A stretch of DNA of 64,000 nt, taken from positions 3,243,767 to 3,307,766 of the forward strand of contig JABACO010000016.1 of assembly GCA_013339895.1 (NCBI GenBank), in the 5' to 3' direction. Positions 34,640-45,024 of the stretch are shown here, piece after piece. The stretch is from Ephydatia muelleri (taxonomy: Eukaryota; Porifera; Demospongiae; Spongillida; Spongillidae). Within the stretch, counting starts at the first letter, position 1. Every line of letters begins with the position of its first letter. Under the pieces are notes generated by a model, which saw only the letters and a program-made list of their open reading frames with translations, did not search any database and had not been told where the DNA came from. The position numbers were made by a program, and so were the translations under genes.

Positions 34640-35638
34640 GCCATCAGTAACAAAATTCGAAGACGACCTCTGGGAGACGTCATGGAACCTTATGTCGTTG
34701 TCAGTGTATTTTAGGACGTCGTAAGATCGTGTTACGACGTCGTGAGTGGTTTTTTTTTTTACGGCGTCGTGAGATTTTTTTACGACGTCGTGAGATGTGT
34801 TACGACGTCGTAGATTCTTTACGACGTCGTGACATTTACGACGTCGTGAGACTTACGACGTCGTGAGATACTTTACGACGTCGTGAGACTTACGACGTCG
34901 TGAGATACTTTACGACGTCGTGAGACTTACGACGTCGTGAGATACTTTACGACGTCGTGAGACTTACGACGTCGTGAGACTTACGACGTCGTGAGATACT
35001 TTACGACGTCGTGAGACTTACGACGTCGTGAGAACTTTACGACGTCGTGAGACTTACGACGTCGTGAGATATTTTTAGGCCTGATTACGTCATAACAACA
35101 TGACCTTTCATATGTCTGTAGTCTCGTACCCACCCCCACAATTACGTAAGCAATCCTAATAGTGGCTAACATGGCACAAGGCAACGATTCATCTTTCTCT
35201 AGCGAGTGGGAGACATTTTTTACGGAGGTGGCTCGAGTTGTTGCAAGTGCTAATAACCAGAGGGGCCTTGCAAACGAGGAATTCAGCGAGTATGTATCAA
35301 ATCGATTACACCAGTGCAATTGAGTAGAATATAAGAAACAGTGAGTCCCCTTTCCGATGATTAGTGATTATGGTATATCACTGTATAGAATAGTTCTTCA
35401 GACACTGGACAATCCCTAAGTTTCACTTTTGTGCCGTCATGTACATATTGCAGAATTTACCATTTTCACTATGATGTTGCAGTGATTATTATCAAGTTCA
35501 GAACAACATGATTATTGACAAAAATCATGCATGTGATCAAATCATGCATGTACAGAGATGTATATGGGTTAAGTAATGTTCTTATAACATAACCAACCAC
35601 TTAACTTCCAAGTCAAAGTTTCAGTTCAAGTTTAATGC
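34630..35638 (+). mobile_element. Internal-deletion derivative of the integrase-type element at 44.8-47.3 kb (inverted)
   Basis: 34,630-35,292 is about 96 percent identical by eye to the reverse complement of 46,696-47,346, and 35,301-35,638 to the reverse complement of 44,812-45,138. The coding middle (about 1.55 kb) is missing. What remains is the palindromic repeat array, the start codon region (ATG at 35,171) with about 40 codons of the integrase-type protein, and its 3' end. An 8-bp filler lies at the junction (about 35,293-35,300). Confidence 0.88.
34706..35072 (+). promoter_or_regulatory. Array of ACGACGTCGT palindromes upstream of two divergent genes
   Basis: About 17 copies of the 10-bp palindrome ACGACGTCGT, spaced mostly 16 or 20 bp apart, inside units like TTACGACGTCGTGAGA. 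The array sits between the divergent starts of the large transposase gene (minus) and the integrase-type gene remnant (plus). The same array, inverted, is at 46,919-47,265. A role as clustered transposase- or factor-binding sites, or as a shared bidirectional promoter, is inferred from position and symmetry. Confidence 0.75.
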
Positions 35639-36034
35639 CAGACATTTAATGTTAACGTTTAATACCAGACATTTACTAGCAATTCTTTAATTTTTGAAGT
35701 ACTCATAGCTGTGGAACTCTGTGTTAGTGTCTCAAAGTTCAAGACAGTTATTAGCAAGCATATATATATTCAACTCACTCCTCAGCACAAGTTCCACAGC
35801 TGACAGGGCACAATTATTATCCATCTCCTCCTTTCATGCTCATATTAATCCATATAATATGGAACATATAATATGTACTGTGTTTAATACATGAATGTGT
35901 ACAACCATTATATATATATATAATATTATGATTATTATTATTTTATTTAATTTTATTTAATTTTTCTGCCGGATAGGGCCCGCTTGCTGTCAATTTCCTC
36001 GCCTCACTCATAAGCGTGGCTATCTGTTACACCT
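35639..36034. other. AT-rich spacer
   Basis: Contains AT-rich short repeats (TATATATATA and ATTATTATT-type runs at 35,900-35,960). No gene seen. Confidence 0.4.
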
Positions 36035-36400
36035 TTGCCAAGGCTTAACCTTCACCTTGATCCCTCTGAGTTTCAAGTTGCCATTAAGTGGTGGTTAGGT
36101 ATTCCTGTGAGCCAAGGTCAGTCAGCTCTGTCCTATTCTTTGGATCACTTTGGTCACCATGCCTTGTCTTGCAAGAATGGCTCCGATGTGGTTTCCCGCC
36201 AGAACAGAATCCGAGACACCCTTTTTGAGTTTTGTCAATGTGCATGCTTGGGTGCACAACTTGAAGCCAAACCAGCCTGGCCATGAAGCACAGCAAACAC
36301 GTCCTGACGATATCCTCATCCCTAACTGGGAGTTGGGCACGTCTGCAGCAATTGATCTTTGTGTGACACATCCCTGCTTAATTCTGAAACACTAGGGCAT
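36035..36400 (+). pseudogene. RT-associated protein fragment with possible PD-(D/E)xK-like segment
   Basis: The plus strand, with a frame change near 36,280, encodes LNLHLDPSEFQVAIKWWLGI, a DHFGHHALSCKNGSDVVSRQ segment and then RPDDILIPNWELGTSAAIDL. This is the region I recognise as lying just upstream of the tail seen at 24.3-24.5 kb in sponge-type RT proteins. The RPDD...IDL pattern resembles a restriction-like endonuclease core; that assignment is inference. The copy is truncated and frame-shifted. Confidence 0.55.
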
Positions 36401-36604
36401 CTGAAGCCAATCTAGGAGGAGTGACCCGGTTAGGTGGTCCAATTTGCAAAAACCTCTACACATGCTCTTAATGTGAATGCCACCTGGAGATCAACTCCAG
36501 CCATATCCACAAGACATGTGAGCAATTTCTTGGATTCAGCACACTTTTCAGCGATAAATCTAAAACAGTGTAAGTTAGTAGTCACCAATAGGAGCACCAA
36601 GAAT

Positions 36605-36960
36605 GTCAAGGTTTGGTAGAAGGGAAGTACTTCACAGCTGGTGGGAAAGAGGTGTTTCCTTTACTACTGAAGAGTTCACATTTGGAAAAGTTGCTGTAAA
36701 GGTCCAGAGCAGGTCCCATCTCTTCAATGCTGTGCATGGCCCCTAGCACAGCTGGACGGTTTCCAGCTAAGGCACCATCATCGAGGTAATATGCCTGGTA
36801 GAGGAGGTCCATGCATTCATCATATCAGCATCCACACTGGAAATTGGCTTCTGCAAGACCACATGTGCAAAGAGTAAGGGACCCAGGGGATTCCCCTGTT
36901 GAACCCCTGACTCAGAACTAAATTGTCCTAGAGGGTGCTATAGCAGAGGATGTGTGTGAC
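36605..36960 (-). pseudogene. Reverse transcriptase fragment (minus strand)
   Basis: The minus strand encodes SGVQQGNPLGPLLFA (the conserved RT region before the catalytic box) and then, after a frame change near 36,812, YYLDDGALAGNR, a YxDD-type RT catalytic motif, followed by NFSKCELFS. It fits the same RT family as the fragment at 36.0-36.4 kb but lies in the opposite orientation, so the original gene has been rearranged. Confidence 0.7.
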
Positions 36961-37228
36961 CCATAACACCAAGACACCCAAGGCAGAATTTTGGGGGGAA
37001 AGGTGGCACACTAATTTTATATTTTTATGATTGTTTAACCTGGGTATTTTTAAAAAGCTATAAATTCACGTTGTGCCCGGCATGTTGTTTTGGCAACATC
37101 AGCCTATATTTTTAACTGCATACAGTATAAGGTGATAGATAATATGATGCATTGAGATAATGAAATGAACTCAAAAAATAACCAGTTATGAGGTCGAGGG
37201 TATACAAAGTTCAATGTACGTACAGTTC

Positions 37229-40200
37229 TCAGATAGTGTCCATTGCCCAGGCACCTTCACTCGAAAGGACTTTCGACAATTCCTGTTCAAACTCGGGGTA
37301 TGCAGAGTAGGATAGAGGGAGTTCAATGGCGCATGAGCATGTCTTTGCAGTTGGTGATCGAGCCAGACCTTCAGTATTGTTGAACGACACCCTAATACTC
37401 TCACCAAGAAGCACTGAACTCCCAGTCACGAATCGCAGGAACAATCTCAAGTCATCCTGTCTGCTATTGCTTACAAAAGTAATGAGGTAAGAGAAGATTC
37501 TTTTTTCAGCTGAGTTCATGGCACTAGGCTCTTCAATCAAATCCAGGACTCTCTCTGAAGTAGCATTGAGAGCTTTGTACAGGCCAAAGAACTCACTCAC
37601 TGTCATCGTCTGAAAGAAACGAAGGAAAAGCTTGGGCACACCGGAATGAATTGTGTATAAGACTCCCAGTGGTTTCCCAAGAAAGAGATGTCTTGCTGTC
37701 GACACTACTACCTCTTTTAGGTTTGCCTTTGTTGGGACTTGGACGCAACCCATGCGGCTTAGAGTGGAGATGATTTGCCCCTGCAGGTGGAGGGCAACTG
37801 GTTGTTGTTTTGAACTTTTGTAAGAGCCTGGCTGATGAAAGAGCTCTCATAAGCAGCCAAGTAGTCGATGAAGGAATCGAGGATGATGCTGTCTGGCACC
37901 TCCACTTCAGGCCCAAAAAATATGGCAGCAAGGACAGGAAAGGCAATGCGAATGGGCAAGAATCCACAAACCATGAACCCATGAGAAAGAATGGTGCCGT
38001 GAAGACGAAGGACAGCCATATCAGGATTGGGACGTACAGCTGGCACCAACAATTTCTCCCTATCAAAAATCTTTACATAGCTATCTTCCCAAAAGGCAGA
38101 GAACAAATCACGACAAACTCCCCCCATGTCCACAGCTTTCTCATTGATAAAACGGACTCGAAATGGATAATCCTTCAGAATTTCCTCGAGATTGTCCTCA
38201 TATGTCTTAATGACATCCTCATAGACATGGTCTCTGTGAAATGCTCTCCCCACACCTTGATGTGTGTTATCAGACATGAACTTGTGGCGCATTTCATTCA
38301 CTGTGAGGAAAACGAAATAGTTATAGATTAAACCACCACCACTCATACTATTAGTCAACACCTCCAACCAGCCATGAAAGGTAGAGGGTGGGTATATAGC
38401 CATACGACCACACAAGTAAGGGCTACAATTCTAATGCCCAAGGTCTTGACTGATGATACCATTATTTTTTTACCTCTTTGGATTAGCTGTGATCCATCTT
38501 TCACCTCCTCCACAACTTGTTCCTCCTGAGTCTAGAGCAAGCAAAAAGGTTATGCAATATTTTGGATTAGGTACATTTTATAGTACCTCAGCTTGGCCTA
38601 GTGTTTCTCGCACAAACGTTAGCAAGTCAGGAGCGTTCTCCCCTTCTTCCACAATAAGAACAGAGGAGGAGATGTCCTTAACTTGGCAAGTCACGGGCAC
38701 CAGCTCCCGAGGAATAATTGTATGAATACTGAATCCCTTGGTCACGTTTCCATATGCAGTAGCTATTTCATACAGCACCTGCACAATTTCATGCACACTT
38801 TCGCTAAAATTCTGCATGTCTGGGTTATCCCTTCACTAAATGATCCATACAATGCCCATCAGTTGCCCTGATTACTCACCTTACTTGAAGTGAGTGGCAG
38901 GAGACGACACTCTGTTTTGGATGAATCACTAAATCGAAGAGTGAATTTCATGCCTTCAGGCTGAGTCAGTTTATTACTCCATTGACGAGACAGATCCTTC
39001 CTGATCTACAAGCACACTATTAAATGTTACAATACAAACAAACATGATTTTCATACATCCTGAAGTTGTTCCCTCTCAGCTTTGGCCTTAGCTTTATCTG
39101 CCTCCAGAGATTGCTGATAAGCCTCATCCTGCTCCTTCCTTATCTGTCGTGCTTCTTCAATGTAAGCCTGTGCCTGTGCCATAAAACATATGTGAATCCT
39201 GCAAGCTCAGTTTAGTTGATAATGCATACTCTGCCAAGTTCACTTTCATTGTCACTTTCACTACCACTGCCCAAGTCGATCACTTCACGTGGAGAAGCCT
39301 GGGTAGAGTATCACATGTAACAATACAACAAGTCATCAAAGATAGACATACCTTTCCTGTGTTGTCAGACGACTGCTGGACAGTTTCGTTCCAATCACTT
39401 GATGCCTGTAGTTCAAAGTGAACATTAAGAAGAATGAACGAAAAATAATCTATCCTTACCAAATCCTTTGAACAATGGGCCCCACTGTCTACACTGGGTT
39501 TAAACTTCTTCGTTGGGTGCTCAGGAACAGCCTCACTATCCTGAATAGAGAGAAAAAAAAACATGAATACACAAGGAGACACATGTACACGCATATACTC
39601 ACATCTATTTCACACAAGTAGAGACACCCTCTTCGCTTCACAGCACCTTCCCCGTCCAGAGAATCATTATCAAATCTTGTCAAGTGTCCCTTTTTATCAC
39701 TCTCAAGGAAAGAGAAGGATGAAACTTTAAAGGCACGGATAATAGCATTCCGTATTTGAAGGTTGGACATGTCTCTTGTGACAGACACTCTCTTGATTCT
39801 CTCTTGAGAGAATAGCTCCTTGCGTGTATTTCCCCTAGGGATGATTTCCTGGTAGTGCTTCAGCATTACAACATTTACAGACACTGAACGTTGTTTCCCT
39901 TTGAAAGCAGCCTTCTTCTTTGCCTGTGCATCAGCCACAACGCACTCAGCATTTGGGTCAAATCCCTCCTTTTTTGACTTTCCTGAAGGAAAGCATTTGG
40001 CCAAAGCTCTCGCCTCCACCTCAGTTGGTTTCTTCACTCTTTCCAAAATGCCACTTGAGCGCTCATAAGGTGACTTGGCCTGTAACATAATAAAATTACA
40101 CATCAAAGTAAGCTGGCTTAATCTCTTCCGTTCCGGGGTATACCCCGTAAATACAGGGTATACAACGTTGGGCCTGAAATGAACAAACCATACGTCCGAT

Positions 40201-43200
40201 TTTACCGTAGCTTACAACGAATGTGAGGGTAATTTACTATTATGTAAAATTTCAGCATTTAAATCTATTGCATCAAAATACTGCACTGCCTTAAACAGGT
40301 GTGATTTTAAAGATCTTTGTGTAGTCATCACTTCAACGTTAACCAGACCCTACCAAATCAAGTTAGAGCAAAGACTTATATTTTGGTTTGACACGCATAC
40401 ATTACACTATTAAATGGTGATAATACTATTATTAATGGTTATACGCAGCAGTGAGGAAAAATTAAAAACCCTCATGTACTCGGTTTGGTGGTTTTATTTT
40501 AACTATATTCAATTGCTTTGTGGGTCTAACAGTTATTGTAGCCACCACGCGTCCTATTTGATCAACTACAAAATGGCGGCACCATACAGTTCAGGATTTA
40601 GACTGTGCCTCACGGAATAGGAAACATCGGAGATAAAATATCATCGAAGGAGTCACATGAGACGCGCATGGCAATGTGCATGAATTGCCTTCTGGGAAAC
40701 GTTTATTAAAAGTACATGCAACGCGTATAACATACAATCATGTCTTGTTGTGAGTCACACTAGTGTGAATTCATGCAGCAAGCATCAGAACTAGTACTAA
40801 TAAAATAGCAATGTGTCATGCGTCTAATAAATGTTCACGTTCGTGAGGTTACATGTTAAGTTGTACGGGCCTATTGTCACCAAATGGTGACAATAAGGCA
40901 TACCTTTTCATTACTATTTATACTATGAGTTTGGAAAATGTTGAGTTCTTTGTACTTATAATTTTCAACACATACAAGATGATCTTTTAGTACTGCAAAA
41001 ATTGAGGCAGTATCTATTTCCAATCAAACACAGTAGATAAACAAAGTTAAACTTGATGGAAAAAAAAAGTTGAAATCTTCCTATCAGTAATGCTTATAAT
41101 GAAGTATCTCTATTGATTGAAATTTTGAAGCTATATGCCACATAACGGTTAGAGAATTTACTCTGTTTGGCAGCTTGGAAACCTATTTTATTTCATCTGA
41201 CTATATTATGAACACAGGAACAATCAAGACAAATTTACATGTTCCAAGCTGTGCATAGATAAAAAATTCATACCCCAACATAAACAATTCATAGCCCACA
41301 ACCTAATTGGGAATTTAATTCATTTAATCGAAATACTCATATTACGGTCAAACAGCCCTTGCCAAAGGAATGTCGAAGCAAGACATTAGAGTTGGTCATT
41401 CTGTATGGGTTTATGCCAAAATTTTTGACAGCGACAGAGAGGTGGAAAAATGGAGTGAGAGAAACTTTGGAGCTCGTGGGGGGAACACTATGCTGTTAGG
41501 AAAAGTCAAAGAAATGATTAGTTCCACCGATTTTGTTGTCTATTTTCCTTATGACAGTACAGAAATGGAAGTCGGCAAGAAACATATTCATGTACTAACT
41601 GACAGCTATGAGATATGGCAGAGGCATTTTGTGCGTAAGATACCGAAAGGTCAGAGGTCACGTGCGGAAGCGGCAGTAAGCAGCGGAACTGATTCAGGCA
41701 GCGACGATGAGATCGAACAGGAAGAAGGAGAAGAGCAGGAAGAAATGGATAGTTCTAACCCCATAACCTCTGCTAGTAACGTTCTACCTTGGGTTTTTGA
41801 GCCAATACTTGAAGACCCCCGCTCGGTGATGTACCCCAGTATCAAGCCAAAACTTCGGTGTGGTGAGCTTCAGTATAACGACAGCTCAGTTGATACCTCA
41901 CTGATTTGGATTTTATTTACAAAATACTTTCCTATTGCTTTTGCCGAAGAGTGCATCATTCCTCAGACAAATTTGGCAGCTGAGCTTGATGACGAGTGGA
42001 CAAGTCCGTTAACCATTGGTGAATTTCTGACTTTTCTTGGAGCTATTTGCTTTATGATATGCTACCCTTTGGGTGGTAGTCGTCGTCGTTATTGGCATTG
42101 GATGGGTGATGAAATATTTCCTGCAGCTAATTTAGGACGGTTTATCCAGTGGAGAAGGTTTGAACTGATTTGTAAGTATCTAACTCTTGGAAACAATGGA
42201 CTACCAAATGATAAGCTGCAGTACTGGCGTGAATGGTTATTGGCTGTTAAAACATGTTTTCAGTGTGCCTTGATACCTGGTCGCAACATTATTTTGGATG
42301 AATCAATGATCAGAAACAAGAATTTTAAAGCAGCTGATTGTGTTATATACATTAGGCGAAAGCCTGAACCTTGGGGACACGAGTTATGGACTGTTGTAGA
42401 TAAGGAAAGTGGCATTTGTACTAATTTTGAATTAAATGAGGGAAAAGAGATTACCCGACAGCTGAAATACTTTGCAGAGTTTGGGGCTACAACTGCTACT
42501 ACTCTTCGTTTATTGGAACCCTACTTTGAAAGTCATCGCCTTGTGTTCATAGATTCGTGGTTTCAATCTGTAAAAACTGCAACTGAATTGAAGAGACGAG
42601 GGTTAGACAGCCTTGGTGTTGTGAAGACTGCCCACAAAAACTACCCCCGAGAAGATCTCGAGGCTAGGTGCATGAATGAGGCTGGTGCAGTAGCTTCTGC
42701 ACATGTCAATATCCTTGATGATAATGTAGTTCTTCATGCTGTTCAGTGGAGGTCAAGCTCTCACCATAAGTTAACTCTTCTTTCAACTGCAAGCTCTAGT
42801 GCCCCTGCAGGGACACCTTATATTAGACCATGTGGGAAAGAAATACCAAGACCTGATATTGTAGAATTATGGTATGATTCATATGGAGCAGTTGATGCTT
42901 TTAATCATTGTAAAGTAGGTGGTGGTAAGAATGGCTGGGAACATCACTTAAAAGTTCAAGAACGTCCTAATCTTCCTCTATTTTCTGGAATGATGTCACT
43001 TATAGATGCAAATATATATCGAAGCATGGCATACTTCTTTCCACAGGCACATAGTAAAACTACCCATGTAGAAATGCGTCAAATGCTTGTCAAAGCACTT
43101 CTAATGAATCCATTGACTGTTGTGCTACCAGAAAAAAGGACATTTTCTCAATCTACTGAGCACAGACCAGCATTTTTCGGTCATGATAAAAGGAAGCGCT

Positions 43201-44409
43201 GTGTAATGTGTTCACGCAAAGGTCTTGAAAGAGAGACGAGCTTGTCTGATATGTACTGTACTTATTGTGGTGTTGACGCTGGTACATTTTGTCGGCATTC
43301 AAGTGGTCGCAAATGCTGGGAAGAGCATATTAATAATGGGATTCCATCAAGGAAACGCAGAAAATGACTAGAAATGTTGAATCTACTTTGTTAAAAACAA
43401 CAGTTGTTTTTGTGCACCTACCTTGTGGTAGCCTTGATAAAACAGTGAATAATGTATTCCCTCATTATACTTTTCCAACTTTTTCCTTCACTTTGATTTA
43501 ATATACTATTCATGCCTTTGCATCAGTTAAAAAAAAATTTGTATACTTGTGTTGTCCAATCATTCTTCTACTGTTTTGTTCCAGTTTTTACTTAACATTT
43601 GCTTGTTTCATAAAGCTATATATCATTAAACTTAGTGTCACCATTTGGTGACACTACCTTTCTTATTGTCACCAAATGGTGACACTATACAACTTAACAT
43701 TACATACGAGCGCTAGCTAGTATAGTTTTGACATCTGTGGTTTCTTATAAAGCCGCTGGGCGATGAATACAATCCTTGTACTGATAAAGTTGGCGAAAAT
43801 GTTCACAACGCTACATGTCGTAGGAAAGTATACTACAGTATTGTGTACCCTTGTTATTCAACCATCCCTTCATATGTTTGTAGCAGCTGCAGAATATTTG
43901 CGATGTCCTAGACCTTAATAAATCGAAAACAAATTAACGGGGTATACCCCGTATATACGGGGTATACCACGTACGGAACTAGCACCATTAAGGACACAAT
44001 TACTACTACGAGACTTCTCTGTGGCACACAAACCAAGTACAAAGAAAGCCAAAACTACAGGGCCACTTGCCTTACTGGGGGATGACACTGGCTTGTGAGT
44101 CACAGTCACCTTGTCATCATCTAGTATTTCTAGAACATTACCCACATTCACAAAAGCCTTCCATTTGTGGCTTCATCTCTGGAGAAGAAAAGTGCACGCC
44201 TGCTCATCGCCTTCTGATCCAGCAATAGACACAGTTGCTTCAGGCTCCCCAACAGAACGCAGTTGCTGTTGTATACACAGGCAGAGGGTACTGAGGGTGG
44301 CTTTACAAGCCTTTCGGAATCCTTAGTACTCAAAAAGGACCTCGATCTCCTCGTTTTTGATCTCCTTTTCTGGCCCCTTACAAATAGTGTGGCTCTCTTC
44401 AACAGCCAT
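37229..44409 (-). CDS. HECT-domain E3 ubiquitin ligase-like gene (multi-exon, possibly disabled)
   Basis: Minus-strand exons with good splice sites lie at 44,409-44,076, 40,079-39,603, 39,540-39,460, 39,405-39,352, 39,298-39,230, 39,173-39,057, 39,005-38,885, 38,819-38,587, 38,531-38,474 and about 38,430-37,229. A coiled-coil exon has IRKEQDEAYQQSLEADKAKA. The last exon holds a HECT domain: N-lobe with VDMGGVCRDLFSAFWEDSY, C-lobe with LRLFLRFVTGSSVL, and the likely catalytic Cys in KTCSCAIELPLS, 35-40 residues from the end. HECT ligases take ubiquitin on this Cys and pass it to substrates. The layout resembles the G2E3-like HECT proteins expanded in invertebrates. Problems: stops TAA (44,325-44,323) and TGA (44,175-44,173) in the first exon, a phase mismatch entering the last exon, and a frame change or tiny intron at about 37,780. 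A piggyBac-type element occupies the first intron. Confidence 0.7.
40860..43693 (+). mobile_element. Autonomous piggyBac-type transposon (inner)
   Basis: TTAA lies at 40,856-40,859 and 43,694-43,697. Termini are GTTGTA on both sides, followed by subterminal palindromes TTGTCACCAAATGGTGACAA (about 40,875-40,894 and 43,655-43,675; a third copy is near 43,638). It is 2,834 bp long with one intact transposase gene. The intact frame and clean TTAA borders suggest a fairly recent insertion. Confidence 0.88.
41370..43367 (+). CDS. piggyBac transposase, intact (665 aa)
   Basis: The single-exon frame has an acidic N-terminal region (residues about 110-130, EEGEEQEEMD). The DDE_Tnp_1_7 domain follows, with the catalytic aspartates probably in LDESMIRNKNF (about 310), VFIDSWFQS (about 393) and GAVDAFNHCK (about 510). 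The C-terminal cysteine-rich domain has CVMCSRKG, then YCTYCGVDAGTFC and CWEEHI, then a basic tail KRRK that may serve as a nuclear signal. The length is normal for the family. It cuts and pastes at TTAA without leaving a footprint. No frame damage is seen, so it could be active. Confidence 0.92.
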   Translation: MSKQDIRVGHSVWVYAKIFDSDREVEKWSERNFGARGGNTMLLGKVKEMISSTDFVVYFPYDSTEMEVGKKHIHVLTDSYEIWQRHFVRKIPKGQRSRAEAAVSSGTDSGSDDEIEQEEGEEQEEMDSSNPITSASNVLPWVFEPILEDPRSVMYPSIKPKLRCGELQYNDSSVDTSLIWILFTKYFPIAFAEECIIPQTNLAAELDDEWTSPLTIGEFLTFLGAICFMICYPLGGSRRRYWHWMGDEIFPAANLGRFIQWRRFELICKYLTLGNNGLPNDKLQYWREWLLAVKTCFQCALIPGRNIILDESMIRNKNFKAADCVIYIRRKPEPWGHELWTVVDKESGICTNFELNEGKEITRQLKYFAEFGATTATTLRLLEPYFESHRLVFIDSWFQSVKTATELKRRGLDSLGVVKTAHKNYPREDLEARCMNEAGAVASAHVNILDDNVVLHAVQWRSSSHHKLTLLSTASSSAPAGTPYIRPCGKEIPRPDIVELWYDSYGAVDAFNHCKVGGGKNGWEHHLKVQERPNLPLFSGMMSLIDANIYRSMAYFFPQAHSKTTHVEMRQMLVKALLMNPLTVVLPEKRTFSQSTEHRPAFFGHDKRKRCVMCSRKGLERETSLSDMYCTYCGVDAGTFCRHSSGRKCWEEHINNGIPSRKRRK

Positions 44410-44811
44410 GTTGCTACGTACACAAAGTGTAATATTTTTCGGTATCGGTACCAGTGATGCCGCGGTTCGCCTGCCAACCGTCAAAACCAGGCGATACGGT
44501 TGGCTTGACCGCGTCCGTGACCGTAAGGAAAAGTGAATAATTGGCGAACCACTTAACCGTCAGCCTATTGAGGCAAAAACCGTGGAAATTTTGACGGTCA
44601 ACTGCCGGTCAGACATTAATTGGATGATGTCTGAACCTGTGAGAATGGACACAATGCAGCATTCATACACCGAAGTGACAATTCGATAACAAGACGTACT
44701 CTTGACACCGCTTTCCTGTCGGGTAGTTAAGAATAATATATTTTTATTTATAAAATATGCATGCGCATGCCCGCATGCTCAGTAATATCGCTGTTTATTG
44801 GAATAAAATTA
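44410..44811. other. Spacer with hAT-like end
   Basis: CAGTGATGCCGCGGTTCGCC at 44,452 resembles the left end of the hAT element at 3,104, and the following 150 bp is rich in AACCGTC/GACGGTC inverted motifs. No partner end was found, so it may be a solo end of a decayed hAT relative. Confidence 0.4.
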
Positions 44812-45024
44812 ATGGCATTAAACTTTAACTGAAACTTTAACTTGGAAGTTAAGTGGTTGGTTATGTTATAAGAACATAAATTAACCCATATACATCTCTG
44901 ATTTGATCACATGCATGATTTTCGTCAATAAGCATGTTGTTCTGAACTTGATAATAATCACTGCAACATCATAGTGAAAAATGGTAAATTCTGCAATATG
45001 TACATGACGGCACAAAAGTGAAAC

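Larger units (their letters stand above)
40122..43987. mobile_element. Outer TTAA-flanked piggyBac-type element in an intron of the HECT gene
   Basis: TTAA flanks both sides (40,118-40,121 and 43,988-43,991). The inverted termini share TTCCGT, GGTATACCCCGTA and a second GGTATAC within about 45 bp of each end. Without the element the host intron would be about 140 bp, from the GTAAGG donor at 44,075 to the TTACAG acceptor at 40,080. Outside the nested element it holds only about 1 kb without coding capacity, so it is probably a non-autonomous piggyBac relative that later received the inner element. Confidence 0.8.

Noticed and set aside
44452..44811. Second full hAT element starting CAGTGATGCCGCGG
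   Set aside because: Only one end is recognisable; no partner end or transposase was found.
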